DNA of 64,000 nucleotides, from contig NZ_FUZA01000010.1 of the NCBI RefSeq assembly GCF_900167945.1, forward strand, positions 62,001-126,000, written 5' to 3'. This DNA is from Dyadobacter psychrophilus. GTDB taxonomy: Bacteria; Bacteroidota; Bacteroidia; Cytophagales; Spirosomataceae. The notes beneath the pieces are model-generated. The model was not told the origin of the DNA. It made no database searches and was given only the letters and a program-made list of their open reading frames with translations. Both the position numbers and the translations under genes were made by a program. This document shows, piece by piece, positions 45,344 to 54,464 of the stretch. The stretch's first letter is position 1. Each line of letters opens with the position of its first letter.

Positions 45344-48300
45344 ATGACTGATCCCGGGCCAATGTCCAAACCTGAAAATACAGAATACACGAACTTGCAT
45401 CCAGGCAAAAAACCGGTTCCAATCGTCGCTATTGGCGGTTCGGCTGGTGGCCAGCAGGCTATGAGCGAGCTGTTATCGTATCTGCCGGCGGACACAGGCC
45501 TGGCTTATGTATATATCCAGCACCTGTCTCCGGATTATGATAGCAAACTCGATTCCATTCTTTCGGTAAAGACGTCCATGCAGGTTTATGAAGCCGTGCA
45601 TTTGATGCCGGTAGAACCAAATCATCTCTATATAATACCTCCTGGCAAAGCCATGGAGGTCATCGACGGCGTGCTGGTATTGACCCCCAGAAAACCCAAA
45701 CCCGAACCCAACCTGCCTGTTGATCAATTTTTCTTGTCCCTGGCTAAAAGACAGAAAGACGGTGCGATTGGCATTGTGCTTTCCGGCATGGCCAGTGATG
45801 GTACACTTGGTTTAAAAGCCATTAAGGTTGCCGGCGGCATTACCATCGCACAGGATGAAACGGCCGCTTTTCAGAGTATGCCACAGTCGGCCATTATGGA
45901 GGGTGTGGTGGACATGGTATTGCCGCCCCAGGAAATTGCGACTGAGCTTTCAAGGCTTAGCAACCATGCAGATATTTTCAAGCTGACCTCAGAGAGCAGC
46001 GAGGTTGTTCAGGACGATAATGATAAGGAAGATTTAAAAAAAATATTAGCCTTTGTTAAATCTGCGACAGGAGTAGACTTCACGCATTATAAAAAAACGA
46101 CCATAAGGCGAAGAATAATCCGCAGGATGCTGCTCTATAAACTGGAAACGCTTTCAGAATACATTGCCCATTTAAAAAAGAACCCAACCGAGGCCGGTGT
46201 TCTGTTTAATGACCTGCTGATCAATGTAACCGACTTTTTTCGTGATCCTCAGACTATGGACCACGTCAAAAAGCATATCCTGCCACTGATCAGCCAAGGC
46301 AAATCGACTTCCGAGGCTGTGCGGATCTGGGTCGCAGGATGCTCAACCGGCCAGGAGGCTTATTCAATGGCCATCATGATGCTGGAAGTGCTGGGCGACA
46401 GAGCTGCCAGTGTGCCTGTTCAAATCTTTGCCACGGACCTGAGTGATACAGCCATCGCCAAAGCCCGTTTAGGGATTTTTGCTAAAAGTGAGCTTACCGA
46501 CGTTTCGCCCACGCGGCTTGACCGTTATTTTTCCAAAGTCGACGACCATTACCGCGTCAATAAACTGGTACGGGACCTTTGTGTTTTTGCCCCTCATAAT
46601 CTTTTGAGTGATCCGCCATTTTCCAGAATGGATTTGATCAGCTGCCGGAACCTGCTGATCTATCTGGATGATGAGCTGCAGAAAAAAGTTTTTGCGACCT
46701 TCCACTATGCACTCAAACCCGACGGATATCTGCTGTTGGGCAAGTCGGAGTCTGTGGGCAGCTCCCCAACGTATTTTGCGCAGATTGAAAAAACGCAAAA
46801 AATATTTGTGCGGAAAAATAACGCCCAGACCAAAATCCCTCTTGACATGGCATTCAAAAGCAATACACCCGTCGTTCCTATCAAAGCGCTTACTACCAAA
46901 ACCACCGAACTGGTCACTGTCGGCGACCTGGACAAGTTAGTTGACAACCTGCTGCTTTCCCAGTATGTGCCAGCGAGCGTGGTCATTGACCAGGACCTTG
47001 AAATCATTCAGTTCCGCGGGGTTACGACACCTTTTTTGCAGCATTCAGCTGGGAAAGCTAGTTTGAACCTCTCCAAGATGGCCCATCCTTCCCTTGTTTT
47101 CGAACTTCGCAACATTGTTCATAAAGCACGCAAATCCGCAGAAAGGCAGAGAAAAAACGGATTGGAAATCAGTTATCCGGATAAGCCTATATATGTAAAT
47201 ATTGAAGCTGTGCCGATCACAAATCCGGCGAACCAGCAGCTTTTTTTGGTTTTGTTTGAACAAATCAATGAGAATGTTGCGGCCGCTTCGAATTTCGAGG
47301 ACAATGGCCAGCGGAACCGGCAGCTGGAAGCCGAGCTGACCGCCCTGCGCCAGGATATGCATTCGATCGTGGAAGAGCAGGAGGCCAGCAATGAGGAACT
47401 TCAGTCGGCCAATGAAGAAATCGTCAGCAGCAACGAAGAATTGCAAAGCATTAATGAAGAGCTTGAAACCAGCAAAGAGGAAATTGAATCGGCCAATGAA
47501 GAATTGCAAACCATCAACCAGGAATTGCAAACCCGAAACGACCAACTAACCGAATCTTACGAATATTCCGAAGCAATTCTTTCGACTATTAACGAAGCGA
47601 CCCTTGTCTTGGACGAACAATTGCGAATTAAGAATGCTAACCATGCATTTTACCGTAATTTTTTAACGGATGCCGACCGGACAGAAGGACAATTAATTTA
47701 TGAGCTTGGTAACCGCCAGCTTGACTTTCCTGAAATCCGGCATTTACTGCACCAGGTCGGCACTTACAACGCGGTGGTTAGCGGACTTGAAGTTACCGTG
47801 CGGATTTCTGCCAATGAGCAGCGAACGATGGTGATCCACGCCAGAAAACTGACGCTTCATCAACAGCAGATCACCCTTTTAGGCTTTGAAGATATCACCG
47901 TACATCGTCGGGAACAGCGACTATTAAACGAAAGGAAGCAATGGTTTGAAAAGCTCGTCGATAACGCCCCAGCCATGATATGGGTTTGCCAGGCCGATGG
48001 CAAGATCAATTTTTTAAACAAAGCATGGGTCAAATTTACAGGACGTCCTTTTGCCGAAAACGAGGCTATTTTTTACGGGGCCGTACATCCGGATGATCTG
48101 CAAGCCTATCAGGTCACTTTTGCCAAAAACCTGGAACAGCAGACGGAGTTCAGCTTTGAATACCGCCTGAGAAGAAGCGACGGGGAATACCGCTGGATAT
48201 TGGAAAATGCCAGTCCAATCTTTTCCGCGGATGAAAGTTTTGCAGGTTATACGGGCAGCGGGGTTGATATTCATCTCCAAAAAACGCTAACAGAACAACT

Positions 48301-49879
48301 CAACGAGCATGTCGACGAAAAAACCGCAGAACTCAGTGATGCCAACCAGAAGCTCGCGTGGACTGCCGACCGCCTTCAAAGTGTGCTCAACGGCGTTCCA
48401 GCTTCCGTAACATTAATGGAGCCGGTTTATAACGACGATGGCCATGTCACCGACTTCACTACTTCCGTATTCAACGACAAAACACTGGAGTTTACCCGCC
48501 AGAACAGTGAGCAAATCCAGAATAAGACATTGCTCGAAGTGATCCCTGTTTTAAAAGATGCCGGGCTTTTTGACAGATATGTACAGGTTTTGCAAACCGG
48601 GCAGGCGGCTTATGAAGAATTTTCTATCGAGCATCTTACACTTGCCTTTTTCATCACCCGGCAGGTGGACAAAACCGGGATTGTAGTTACTGTACTCGAC
48701 ATTACCGCCAGAAAACAGGCGGAGATCAAGCTCACCGAAGTTGCAGCCAGTCTGCAGGCGGTCCTGGACAGCTCACCTGCGTCGATTGCCTTCTTTAAGG
48801 CTGTCTATTCCGAAGATAGGCAACCAATTGATTTTATGCTGGTTGTATGCAATCAGAAGTTCTCCAGCGACTTTGGAAAGCCCGTTTCTGAACTGATAGG
48901 AATGCTTGCTTCGGGGCTTCTTTCTCTCCAACATCAGCAGGAGATGCTGCAAGTTTACTTAACAAGGGCCCCCTTCTACGAAGAGCATTTACTGGAGGGA
49001 AGTCCAAAATGGCTGGCAACTTCCATGACCAGGCATGATCATGGCATTGCCATTACCGAGCTGGATATTACCCTTTTTAAGGAAAGTAGCTTTCAGCAGA
49101 CGAAGTTGATTAAGCAGCTCCAAGGCTCCAACGAAATGATCGAGTCACTGGCCACGATGAAGGAATATGTACAGCAGCGGGGCGCCTTTTTACGCTCTTC
49201 GTTCCACGACCTGCGGGGCAGTTTTGGTATCATCGTAGGCGCAACGTCCCTATTTAATATGATGGATACGCAGCAGGAACGTGAAAGGATTCTTGATATG
49301 TTGCAGCGAAACCTGATGCAAGTGTCGGCGATGATGAACCAGATGCTGGATTATGCCAGGCTGGAATCAGGTGAAGAAAAATTACACATTGACAGCTTCA
49401 ATGCAGGAAGCCTTTTGACTGAACTATGTGCCGGGTCGGAGCAGCTGGCATTGGAAAAGGGGCTTTCCTTACAATTTGACGGGCCAGCTGATCTTTTTGT
49501 AGAAGGTGACGATGTAAAAGTGCGCCGCATTGCACAGAATCTCATTTTAAATGCATTGAAATATACCACAGAAGGCTCCGTGAATGTAAGTTGGCAGGCA
49601 CTTGGCCATGAAAATGGCCAAGTGCGCTCCTGGAAGTTTGTCGTCACGGATACAGGACCGGGACTTCCCGAGGGTCTGCTAACAAAAATGGATGGCAAAG
49701 AATCCGTGGTTTCCGGTCCTGACTCGCAGCCCAATACGGAAGGACATGGGGAAGGAATCGGACTTTTTATCATCAAACGCCTCTGTGAGCTCCTCAAAGC
49801 GAAACTGGAAATTAAAAGTAAGCCCGGAGTAGGGACTACTTTTACAGTTACCTTTCCGCTGACTTATTGGATTAAGTGA
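45344..49879 (+). CDS. CheB-CheR-PAS-histidine kinase fusion protein
   Basis: A 1511-residue soluble protein. Order: CheB methylesterase (27-205, Ser33 in IGGSAGG, His60 in IQHLSP, aspartate in SGMASDGTLG), CheR N-terminal and SAM-methyltransferase domain (about 225-480, SAM loop VAGCSTGQEAY), and a long Glu/Asn-rich coiled coil (about 674-734, repeats of the type SNEELQSxNEE). About four PAS domains follow (735-1235), then a HisKA-like helix with H1288 in FHDLRGSFG and HATPase_c (1390-1511, DTGPGLPEG and GEGIGLFIIK). Methylation and demethylation modules and a kinase are thus in one chain. The target is not an obvious chemoreceptor here. Such fusions are known, usually with unknown function. 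Confidence 0.93.
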   Translation: MTDPGPMSKPENTEYTNLHPGKKPVPIVAIGGSAGGQQAMSELLSYLPADTGLAYVYIQHLSPDYDSKLDSILSVKTSMQVYEAVHLMPVEPNHLYIIPPGKAMEVIDGVLVLTPRKPKPEPNLPVDQFFLSLAKRQKDGAIGIVLSGMASDGTLGLKAIKVAGGITIAQDETAAFQSMPQSAIMEGVVDMVLPPQEIATELSRLSNHADIFKLTSESSEVVQDDNDKEDLKKILAFVKSATGVDFTHYKKTTIRRRIIRRMLLYKLETLSEYIAHLKKNPTEAGVLFNDLLINVTDFFRDPQTMDHVKKHILPLISQGKSTSEAVRIWVAGCSTGQEAYSMAIMMLEVLGDRAASVPVQIFATDLSDTAIAKARLGIFAKSELTDVSPTRLDRYFSKVDDHYRVNKLVRDLCVFAPHNLLSDPPFSRMDLISCRNLLIYLDDELQKKVFATFHYALKPDGYLLLGKSESVGSSPTYFAQIEKTQKIFVRKNNAQTKIPLDMAFKSNTPVVPIKALTTKTTELVTVGDLDKLVDNLLLSQYVPASVVIDQDLEIIQFRGVTTPFLQHSAGKASLNLSKMAHPSLVFELRNIVHKARKSAERQRKNGLEISYPDKPIYVNIEAVPITNPANQQLFLVLFEQINENVAAASNFEDNGQRNRQLEAELTALRQDMHSIVEEQEASNEELQSANEEIVSSNEELQSINEELETSKEEIESANEELQTINQELQTRNDQLTESYEYSEAILSTINEATLVLDEQLRIKNANHAFYRNFLTDADRTEGQLIYELGNRQLDFPEIRHLLHQVGTYNAVVSGLEVTVRISANEQRTMVIHARKLTLHQQQITLLGFEDITVHRREQRLLNERKQWFEKLVDNAPAMIWVCQADGKINFLNKAWVKFTGRPFAENEAIFYGAVHPDDLQAYQVTFAKNLEQQTEFSFEYRLRRSDGEYRWILENASPIFSADESFAGYTGSGVDIHLQKTLTEQLNEHVDEKTAELSDANQKLAWTADRLQSVLNGVPASVTLMEPVYNDDGHVTDFTTSVFNDKTLEFTRQNSEQIQNKTLLEVIPVLKDAGLFDRYVQVLQTGQAAYEEFSIEHLTLAFFITRQVDKTGIVVTVLDITARKQAEIKLTEVAASLQAVLDSSPASIAFFKAVYSEDRQPIDFMLVVCNQKFSSDFGKPVSELIGMLASGLLSLQHQQEMLQVYLTRAPFYEEHLLEGSPKWLATSMTRHDHGIAITELDITLFKESSFQQTKLIKQLQGSNEMIESLATMKEYVQQRGAFLRSSFHDLRGSFGIIVGATSLFNMMDTQQERERILDMLQRNLMQVSAMMNQMLDYARLESGEEKLHIDSFNAGSLLTELCAGSEQLALEKGLSLQFDGPADLFVEGDDVKVRRIAQNLILNALKYTTEGSVNVSWQALGHENGQVRSWKFVVTDTGPGLPEGLLTKMDGKESVVSGPDSQPNTEGHGEGIGLFIIKRLCELLKAKLEIKSKPGVGTTFTVTFPLTYWIK

Positions 49880-49944
49880 TGAGGCGATGGTGGATGTATA
49901 CTAACTTACTGTGGTTTCGACAGATCGTTTAACCCTGCGATCCG

Positions 49945-50676
49945 CTACTTTTTGTTGCGTAAATCCAGGTTGTGGAATACAAAAACCCTTAACACATTAT
50001 TGCTGTTGAAATGGTTGCCCGAAGGAAGCTGCTGAAACTGGTTCATATAGCCCACCTGCAAATTAAGCCCTTTTGTAAACTGGTAACCCAAACCAACAAA
50101 AAGACGGTTTTGGTCAAATAAATTGTAAGTAATCTGTTTACCCGCATTGATGTGAATTTCGTCGTTGAATGCGAAGAACAATGTATTAGGCTCTATGAAG
50201 TCCCTGTTCAATGGCACCATCAGGTTCAGTAAATACCGGAAACGAAAATTAAAATTGTAACCATCCTGCAAAGCGTCATTAGCAATTTTACGGTTAAAAC
50301 GCTCTTCCACCCGGATCCATTGCTGGGTTTGCAGGCGCTTTTGACGGCTTGTCCAGAGCACCTGTTGCCACAGCCTGTTTTCAGGGCGGACGGTGTGGAG
50401 TCCGACTGCGGGATAGCTTCGCGCATACGCGTACCCGGCAGTAAACCTGAGATGATCATTGGCATAATAGGTAATCCCCGGCCTTATGATCTGTGTAGAC
50501 CATCGGTCTAAAAAATCAGTCCTTCGGGCATGCAAATCCAGCCAGATACCCCATTTATCGTTGATTCTGGTCTGATTGAAATAGCCCAGCCACACGCCGT
50601 TGTGTTTATTGACCTGTTTTTGGCCAAGCGATGGGATTGAGAAAAGGACAAGCAGGAGTAATGATATTTTCTTCAT
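49945..50676 (-). CDS. DUF2490 outer-membrane-type protein
   Basis: The frame extends to a TTG at 50718 overlapping chrA, but the ATG at 50676 yields a standard signal peptide (MKKISLLLLVLFSIPSLG, cut before QKQ). The 243-residue product is a DUF2490 protein: alternating amphipathic strands with aromatic residues (WGIWLDLHARRT, LRFTAGYAYAR, RLFVGLGYQF) suggest a small outer-membrane beta-barrel. Function unknown. It is the second gene of a unit with the chromate transporter, 20 bp downstream of it. Confidence 0.85.
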   Translation of the reverse strand: MKKISLLLLVLFSIPSLGQKQVNKHNGVWLGYFNQTRINDKWGIWLDLHARRTDFLDRWSTQIIRPGITYYANDHLRFTAGYAYARSYPAVGLHTVRPENRLWQQVLWTSRQKRLQTQQWIRVEERFNRKIANDALQDGYNFNFRFRYLLNLMVPLNRDFIEPNTLFFAFNDEIHINAGKQITYNLFDQNRLFVGLGYQFTKGLNLQVGYMNQFQQLPSGNHFNSNNVLRVFVFHNLDLRNKK

Positions 50677-50696
50677 GAAAACAGGCAAAAATATTT

Positions 50697-51878
50697 TTAT
50701 AGGTAAGTTTTGATGCAAAAGCCAATAATAGCTGCCACTAAAATGACGTAAGGTTCTTGTAATTTTTTAATGTAAATCAGTGAAAGGACGGTAACGACAG
50801 CAATAAGCGCAGAAGCTACATCGACAATCGAGCGGGTAGCAATAACGAAAACAGATCCGACCAACGCACCAACGACAGCCGCCGTAATCCCGTCCACAAA
50901 GGCTTTGATACTGGTATTTTTAGAAATCTTTTTAAAGTATGGCGCAGGCAGGACCGTGAAAACAAAGCATGGGAGAAAAACGCCCAGCGCTGCCACAGCC
51001 GCCCCCGCAAAACCGGAAACCAGAAAGCCGATAAAGCCAACGGTGATCACCACCGGCCCCGGCGTAATCATGGCGACCGCAACGGAATCCAGGAACTGCT
51101 GCTCGTTGAGCCAGCCCATTTCACCAACGACACCTGCCTGCAAGAATGGAATGATCGCCAGTCCGCTCCCAAATACAAATGCCCCTGCCTCGGTAAAAAA
51201 GAGCCCTAACTTAACAAGCTCGCCGGGCTCATATTGCCAGAAACCTGTTCCTGCTAAAAGCACAACGGACAAAGAAGTGTTCCTTTTTTCCAGCCATCTG
51301 GGCGGCGCTTTCACGACCATATAAATAAACCCAAGCAGGATAAAAAGCCACACTTCTTCTCTTTGGGTGATGGCGGTGACAATAGCCATCGTCAAAAAGA
51401 ATATCCACAACAGCCACCGGCTTTTGATTGCCTCTGGCTCAATTTTGCTGATTGATTTGAGCGTCAACTTATAACAACTCAGCGAAATAATGCCAATTAC
51501 GGCAGCACCCACACCATACAATACAGACTGCATCCATGGAAGCCCGCCATATAATTTGTAAGCGATACCCAGCAAAACAACCATCAAAAAAGAGGGCAGC
51601 ACAAAAGCAAGACCTGTGAGTGTAGCACCCCAAACACCATAATGCACATAACCCAGATAAATGCCGAGCTGGGCAGCCAGCGGGCCCGGTGCAAGCTGCG
51701 CAAGCGCAAGGCCTTCCCGGTATTCATCCTCTGAGATCCACCTTTTGTCTTCCACCAGATCGCGGTGCATATAGCCAATCAGGGCAACCGGGCCGCCAAA
51801 GCCTAATGTGCCGAGTTTAAGGAAATACCTGGTTAATTCAGCCAAAGTGTACTTAGCTGTCTGGGTTACAGATTCCAT
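50697..51878 (-). CDS. chrA: Chromate efflux transporter ChrA
   Basis: The ATG at 51878 is preferred over the TTG at 51893. The 393-residue protein is a long-chain CHR transporter with two homologous halves. The first has FLKLGTLGFGGPVALIGYM and AQLAPGPLAAQLGIYLG; the second has FFTEAGAFVFGSGLAIIPFLQ and AMITPGPVVITVGFIG. There are about ten to twelve membrane helices. ChrA exports chromate using the proton-motive force, although many chromosomal homologues have no proven chromate role. No chrB regulator is nearby. Confidence 0.9.
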   Translation of the reverse strand: MESVTQTAKYTLAELTRYFLKLGTLGFGGPVALIGYMHRDLVEDKRWISEDEYREGLALAQLAPGPLAAQLGIYLGYVHYGVWGATLTGLAFVLPSFLMVVLLGIAYKLYGGLPWMQSVLYGVGAAVIGIISLSCYKLTLKSISKIEPEAIKSRWLLWIFFLTMAIVTAITQREEVWLFILLGFIYMVVKAPPRWLEKRNTSLSVVLLAGTGFWQYEPGELVKLGLFFTEAGAFVFGSGLAIIPFLQAGVVGEMGWLNEQQFLDSVAVAMITPGPVVITVGFIGFLVSGFAGAAVAALGVFLPCFVFTVLPAPYFKKISKNTSIKAFVDGITAAVVGALVGSVFVIATRSIVDVASALIAVVTVLSLIYIKKLQEPYVILVAAIIGFCIKTYL

Positions 51879-52091
51879 GTCTATGTGTTGCAAAGTGGTT
51901 GCAATACTAGCTTAGCTGGAAGCCAAATGATAGAATGGAAATGACGGATTTGTACGGAGATTACTTTTTTCAGATTTTTTTCTAAAATCTGACAGGTTTT
52001 GCGTGTGCTTTTACTTTTGAAGATATAAAAAACTTCTGGCCAGCTACCCGTCGCGTAATTACTATTGCAATTTTCATTGCCACTAACGCAA

Positions 52092-52123
52092 AAAGCACCT
52101 AGCAAATTAATGCTAAGTGCTTT
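52092..52123 (-). terminator. Terminator of tRNA-Asn
   Basis: AAAGCAC-TAGC and GCTA-GTGCTTT (52092-52103 and 52112-52123) pair over 11 of 12 positions. On the minus strand the stem ends in a short T run, 26 bp after the tRNA 3' end. Confidence 0.7.
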
Positions 52124-52148
52124 CGGAGCGGCGGACCGCATTTTCAGG

Positions 52149-52222
52149 CTCCCGAAGTTGGGCTCGAACCAACGACCCTCTGATTAACAGTCAGATGCTC
52201 TAACCGGCTGAGCTATTCAGGA
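52149..52222 (-). tRNA. tRNA-Asn (GTT)
   Basis: A 74-nt tRNA read on the minus strand. The acceptor arms TCCTGAA and TTCGGGA pair with one G-T, followed by discriminator G. The D-arm AGCTC...GAGC, anticodon stem TCTGA/TCAGA with loop CTGTTAA (anticodon GTT) and T-arm GTTGG/CCAAC with TTCGAGC are all present. CCA is not encoded. A complete promoter lies just upstream and a hairpin terminator downstream, so it is transcribed on its own. Confidence 0.96.
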
Positions 52223-52256
52223 ATTTCAAATCCGATTAACTATCTGAATTCTGGTG

Positions 52257-52287
52257 CAAATCTAAGAATTTGATCTATACAGCGCAA
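52257..52287 (-). promoter_or_regulatory. Bacteroidota promoter of tRNA-Asn
   Basis: On the minus strand, TTG (52287-52285), a 20-bp spacer and TAGATTTG (52264-52257) match the -33/-7 consensus of the Bacteroidota housekeeping sigma factor. Transcription would begin near 52250, about 28 nt before the mature tRNA. Confidence 0.8.
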
Positions 52288-52307
52288 GAATAAATTTAAA
52301 AAAAATG

Positions 52308-52589
52308 TCATCCCTGCACCTGCTGAAGGATTAACTCCTTGACTCTCTTGGCATCTGATTTGGTAAAATTATTGATAATAATCTCCGGACGCATTCTTGG
52401 AATCACCCTTATCGTGGAAAAAAACATTCCGCTTTCAATTTCCACACCGGAAATATCTGAATAAAAAACAAAGTTGTCATTGCTCTTGAAAAGCTTCTTG
52501 ACGGTAAATGTTACGCCTTTCTCACCGAATGTTACTGAATCAGGAAAAAATGGATTCATCAGGCCGCTGGCGCTATATCGTTCGTTCAT
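52308..52589 (-). CDS. Small protein of unknown function, PH-like
   Basis: A 93-residue protein with alternating strands (SVTFGEKGVTFTVKKLF, NFVFYSDISGVEIESGMFFSTIRVIPR) and a C-terminal helix (KSDAKRVKELILQQVQ). This strand-then-helix layout resembles bacterial PH-like domains, but no family is certain. It lies 23 bp after rsmG in the same direction and upstream of the tRNA-Asn promoter. The start is the ATG at 52589. Confidence 0.7.
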   Translation of the reverse strand: MNERYSASGLMNPFFPDSVTFGEKGVTFTVKKLFKSNDNFVFYSDISGVEIESGMFFSTIRVIPRMRPEIIINNFTKSDAKRVKELILQQVQG

Positions 52590-52612
52590 GTTAACTTAGG
52601 TTATATATAATG

Positions 52613-53233
52613 TTATAATGGTACGTAAAGCACTTTCTTGGTTTGGAAAAATTCCTCCTCAAAAAAATCGGAGAGCTCGTAAATACGGGATTTTTGGTTC
52701 AGCTCAGAAAGCTCTTCCGTCAGGTCCCCGCCTTTTAAGTATAAAATTCCGTTCCTCAGCGAATGAAATGAGTTTTTGCTGATGTTCTTTTTCACCCAAC
52801 CCACAAAAGGTGTGATCCTGGTAACAGCCCTGCTTACTACAAATTCATAGGAGTCGTCCAGTTTTTCGGCCCGGATCTGCTCGGCTTTAACATTATCCAG
52901 CTTCAACGCGTCTGCAATTTCCTGCACCACGCGTATTTTTTTGCCAATGCTGTCAACGAGGTGAAACTGTGCTTTCGGAAATAGGATCGCCAGCGGAATA
53001 CCGGGAAAACCGCCGCCGGTGCCCACATCCAGAATGCTTGTTCCTGACTTGAATTCAAGCACTTTTGCGATGCCTAACGAATGCAAAATGTGCCTTTCAT
53101 ATAATGTATCAATGTCTTGTCGGGAAATTACATTGACTCTGGCATTCCAAAACTGGTATAATTCCTCCATCTGGCCAAACTTATCACGCTGATCGGCAGT
53201 CAGATCCGGGAAATATTTATTGATTAATTCCAC
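52613..53233 (-). CDS. rsmG: 16S rRNA (guanine(527)-N7)-methyltransferase
   Basis: A 206-residue class I methyltransferase. The SAM loop is ILDVGTGGGFPGIPLAI (67-83), preceded by the RsmG-typical YERHILHSL (45-53) and followed by VVSRAVTRI. It methylates N7 of G527 in the 530 loop of 16S rRNA; loss in other bacteria gives low-level streptomycin resistance. Its first 10 bp overlap the end of the glycosyltransferase gene, so the two are coupled. Length is normal. Confidence 0.95.
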   Translation of the reverse strand: MELINKYFPDLTADQRDKFGQMEELYQFWNARVNVISRQDIDTLYERHILHSLGIAKVLEFKSGTSILDVGTGGGFPGIPLAILFPKAQFHLVDSIGKKIRVVQEIADALKLDNVKAEQIRAEKLDDSYEFVVSRAVTRITPFVGWVKKNISKNSFHSLRNGILYLKGGDLTEELSELNQKSRIYELSDFFEEEFFQTKKVLYVPL

Positions 53234-54402
53234 GTTTTACGGGGTTTTCGTCTGGTAAAGGTCAAGAAACCAAAGACCAGATAATAGATAAAGAATGCAA
53301 AATCCATGAACAAAAAAGTGAACCATTCCACTGTCTTGTCCAATTTGTTATTGATAATAAAAAATAAAAACCATTGAATGATCCACCTCGCTGCAAACAA
53401 AATGCCCAGTCCCTGCAAAATATAAATATCTCTGGTAATAAGGCCGAATATCAAAATGGCAATTCCGGAGATCCAAACGGCAATGTGCGCGCCGGACAAC
53501 AGGCCGAGTAACATCTTATTTCGCATTCTGTAAAATGTGCTTACCGACATGTGCCGCTGTTTCTGCCTGTACCACGATTGCCAGGTTGTTTTCGGAAGGG
53601 AGTACATGAAGGACTCCTCTGCTATCGAAATGGCTGTGTTGGTCCGTGTCGAAGCCTCATTGAGAAAAATGTCGTCATCGCCTCCATAAACGTTTTTGTG
53701 GCGATAAAAACCTTTGTTAGCAAAGAAAACAGACCTCTTATATAATATGTTGCGACCGACACCCATATAGGTAAAGCCGGCGAGTGCAAAAGAGAGATAC
53801 TGAACGGCTGCGTAAAAGGTTTCACAGCGGATAAACCAATTGAGCAGGCCGCGTTCCTTTATATAAGGTGAAAATCCCAGAACAATGTCTTTTTCCTGAC
53901 TAATCCGCGAAGTCATGGCCGTAATCCAGTGATTGGACGTCGGGCGGCAATCTGCGTCGGTCATGAGTGCGACCGGATATTTGGCCTGCTTCATGCCCAC
54001 GGTAAGCGCGTATTTTTTAGGAGTGATATGGGAAAACTGATCGTTAATCCGCACATACCGGATGTGTTTCCACTTAAAAATATGTTGCCGGATAAACTCT
54101 TCACTCCCGTCATCTGAACGATCATCCAGCAGGATCACTTCAAACTCAGGATAGTCCTGCGCGTCCAGCAAAGGGATCAGCTGAGTAAGGTTGTCTCTCT
54201 CATTCCAAGCACAAACAAGCACTGTAACTCCCGGTAACTCGTTGTCATAATTGGCGCCTTGTTCGTAAAATGCCAGCTTGGTAAAAAAGAACAGATAGTA
54301 GCACAATTGAACGAACACAAACGCCGCAAGCGCAAAGAGTAAATAATCGGCCACAATGGAAGAGAGTTGTAAAATTTTATCATCTTGATGCAAATATAAG
54401 GT
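53224..54402 (-). CDS. Family 2 glycosyltransferase, membrane-anchored
   Basis: The longest frame starts with a TTG at 54450; the ATG at 54402 gives a more usual N-terminus and is preferred. The 392-residue protein has one N-terminal membrane helix, a GT2 catalytic domain (VTVLVCAWNERDNL, LLDDRSDDGS, the DxD-type MTDADCRP, and QKQRHM in place of QxxRW) and three C-terminal membrane helices. This is the processive-type GT2 topology, with the active site in the cytoplasm. The sugar donor is unknown. It is divergent from tgt and overlaps rsmG. Confidence 0.87.
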   Translation of the reverse strand, partial: TLYLHQDDKILQLSSIVADYLLFALAAFVFVQLCYYLFFFTKLAFYEQGANYDNELPGVTVLVCAWNERDNLTQLIPLLDAQDYPEFEVILLDDRSDDGSEEFIRQHIFKWKHIRYVRINDQFSHITPKKYALTVGMKQAKYPVALMTDADCRPTSNHWITAMTSRISQEKDIVLGFSPYIKERGLLNWFIRCETFYAAVQYLSFALAGFTYMGVGRNILYKRSVFFANKGFYRHKNVYGGDDDIFLNEASTRTNTAISIAEESFMYSLPKTTWQSWYRQKQRHMSVSTFYRMRNKMLLGLLSGAHIAVWISGIAILIFGLITRDIYILQGLGILFAARWIIQWFLFFIINNKLDKTVEWFTFLFMDFAFFIYYLVFGFLTFTRRKPRKTWN

Positions 54403-54432
54403 CATTGTCAGCAATGTTCGAGACGTTAACCC

Positions 54433-54440
54433 TATTTTTG
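54433..54440 (+). promoter_or_regulatory. Possible -7 element of tgt
   Basis: TATTTTTG fits TAnnTTTG 24 bp before the tgt ATG, giving a leader of about 18 nt. The -33 position lacks a clear TTG. The same octamer serves the ompA-family gene at 55700. Confidence 0.45.
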
Positions 54441-54464
54441 CACACCACAATTTAAAACCTTTTA

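Noticed and set aside
51881..52141. 86-codon minus-strand frame upstream of chrA
   Set aside because: It covers the chrA start region and the tRNA terminator and has no protein-like features.
54403..54450. Upstream TTG start for the family 2 glycosyltransferase
   Set aside because: It would add 16 residues without family support and lie in the likely promoter region shared with tgt.
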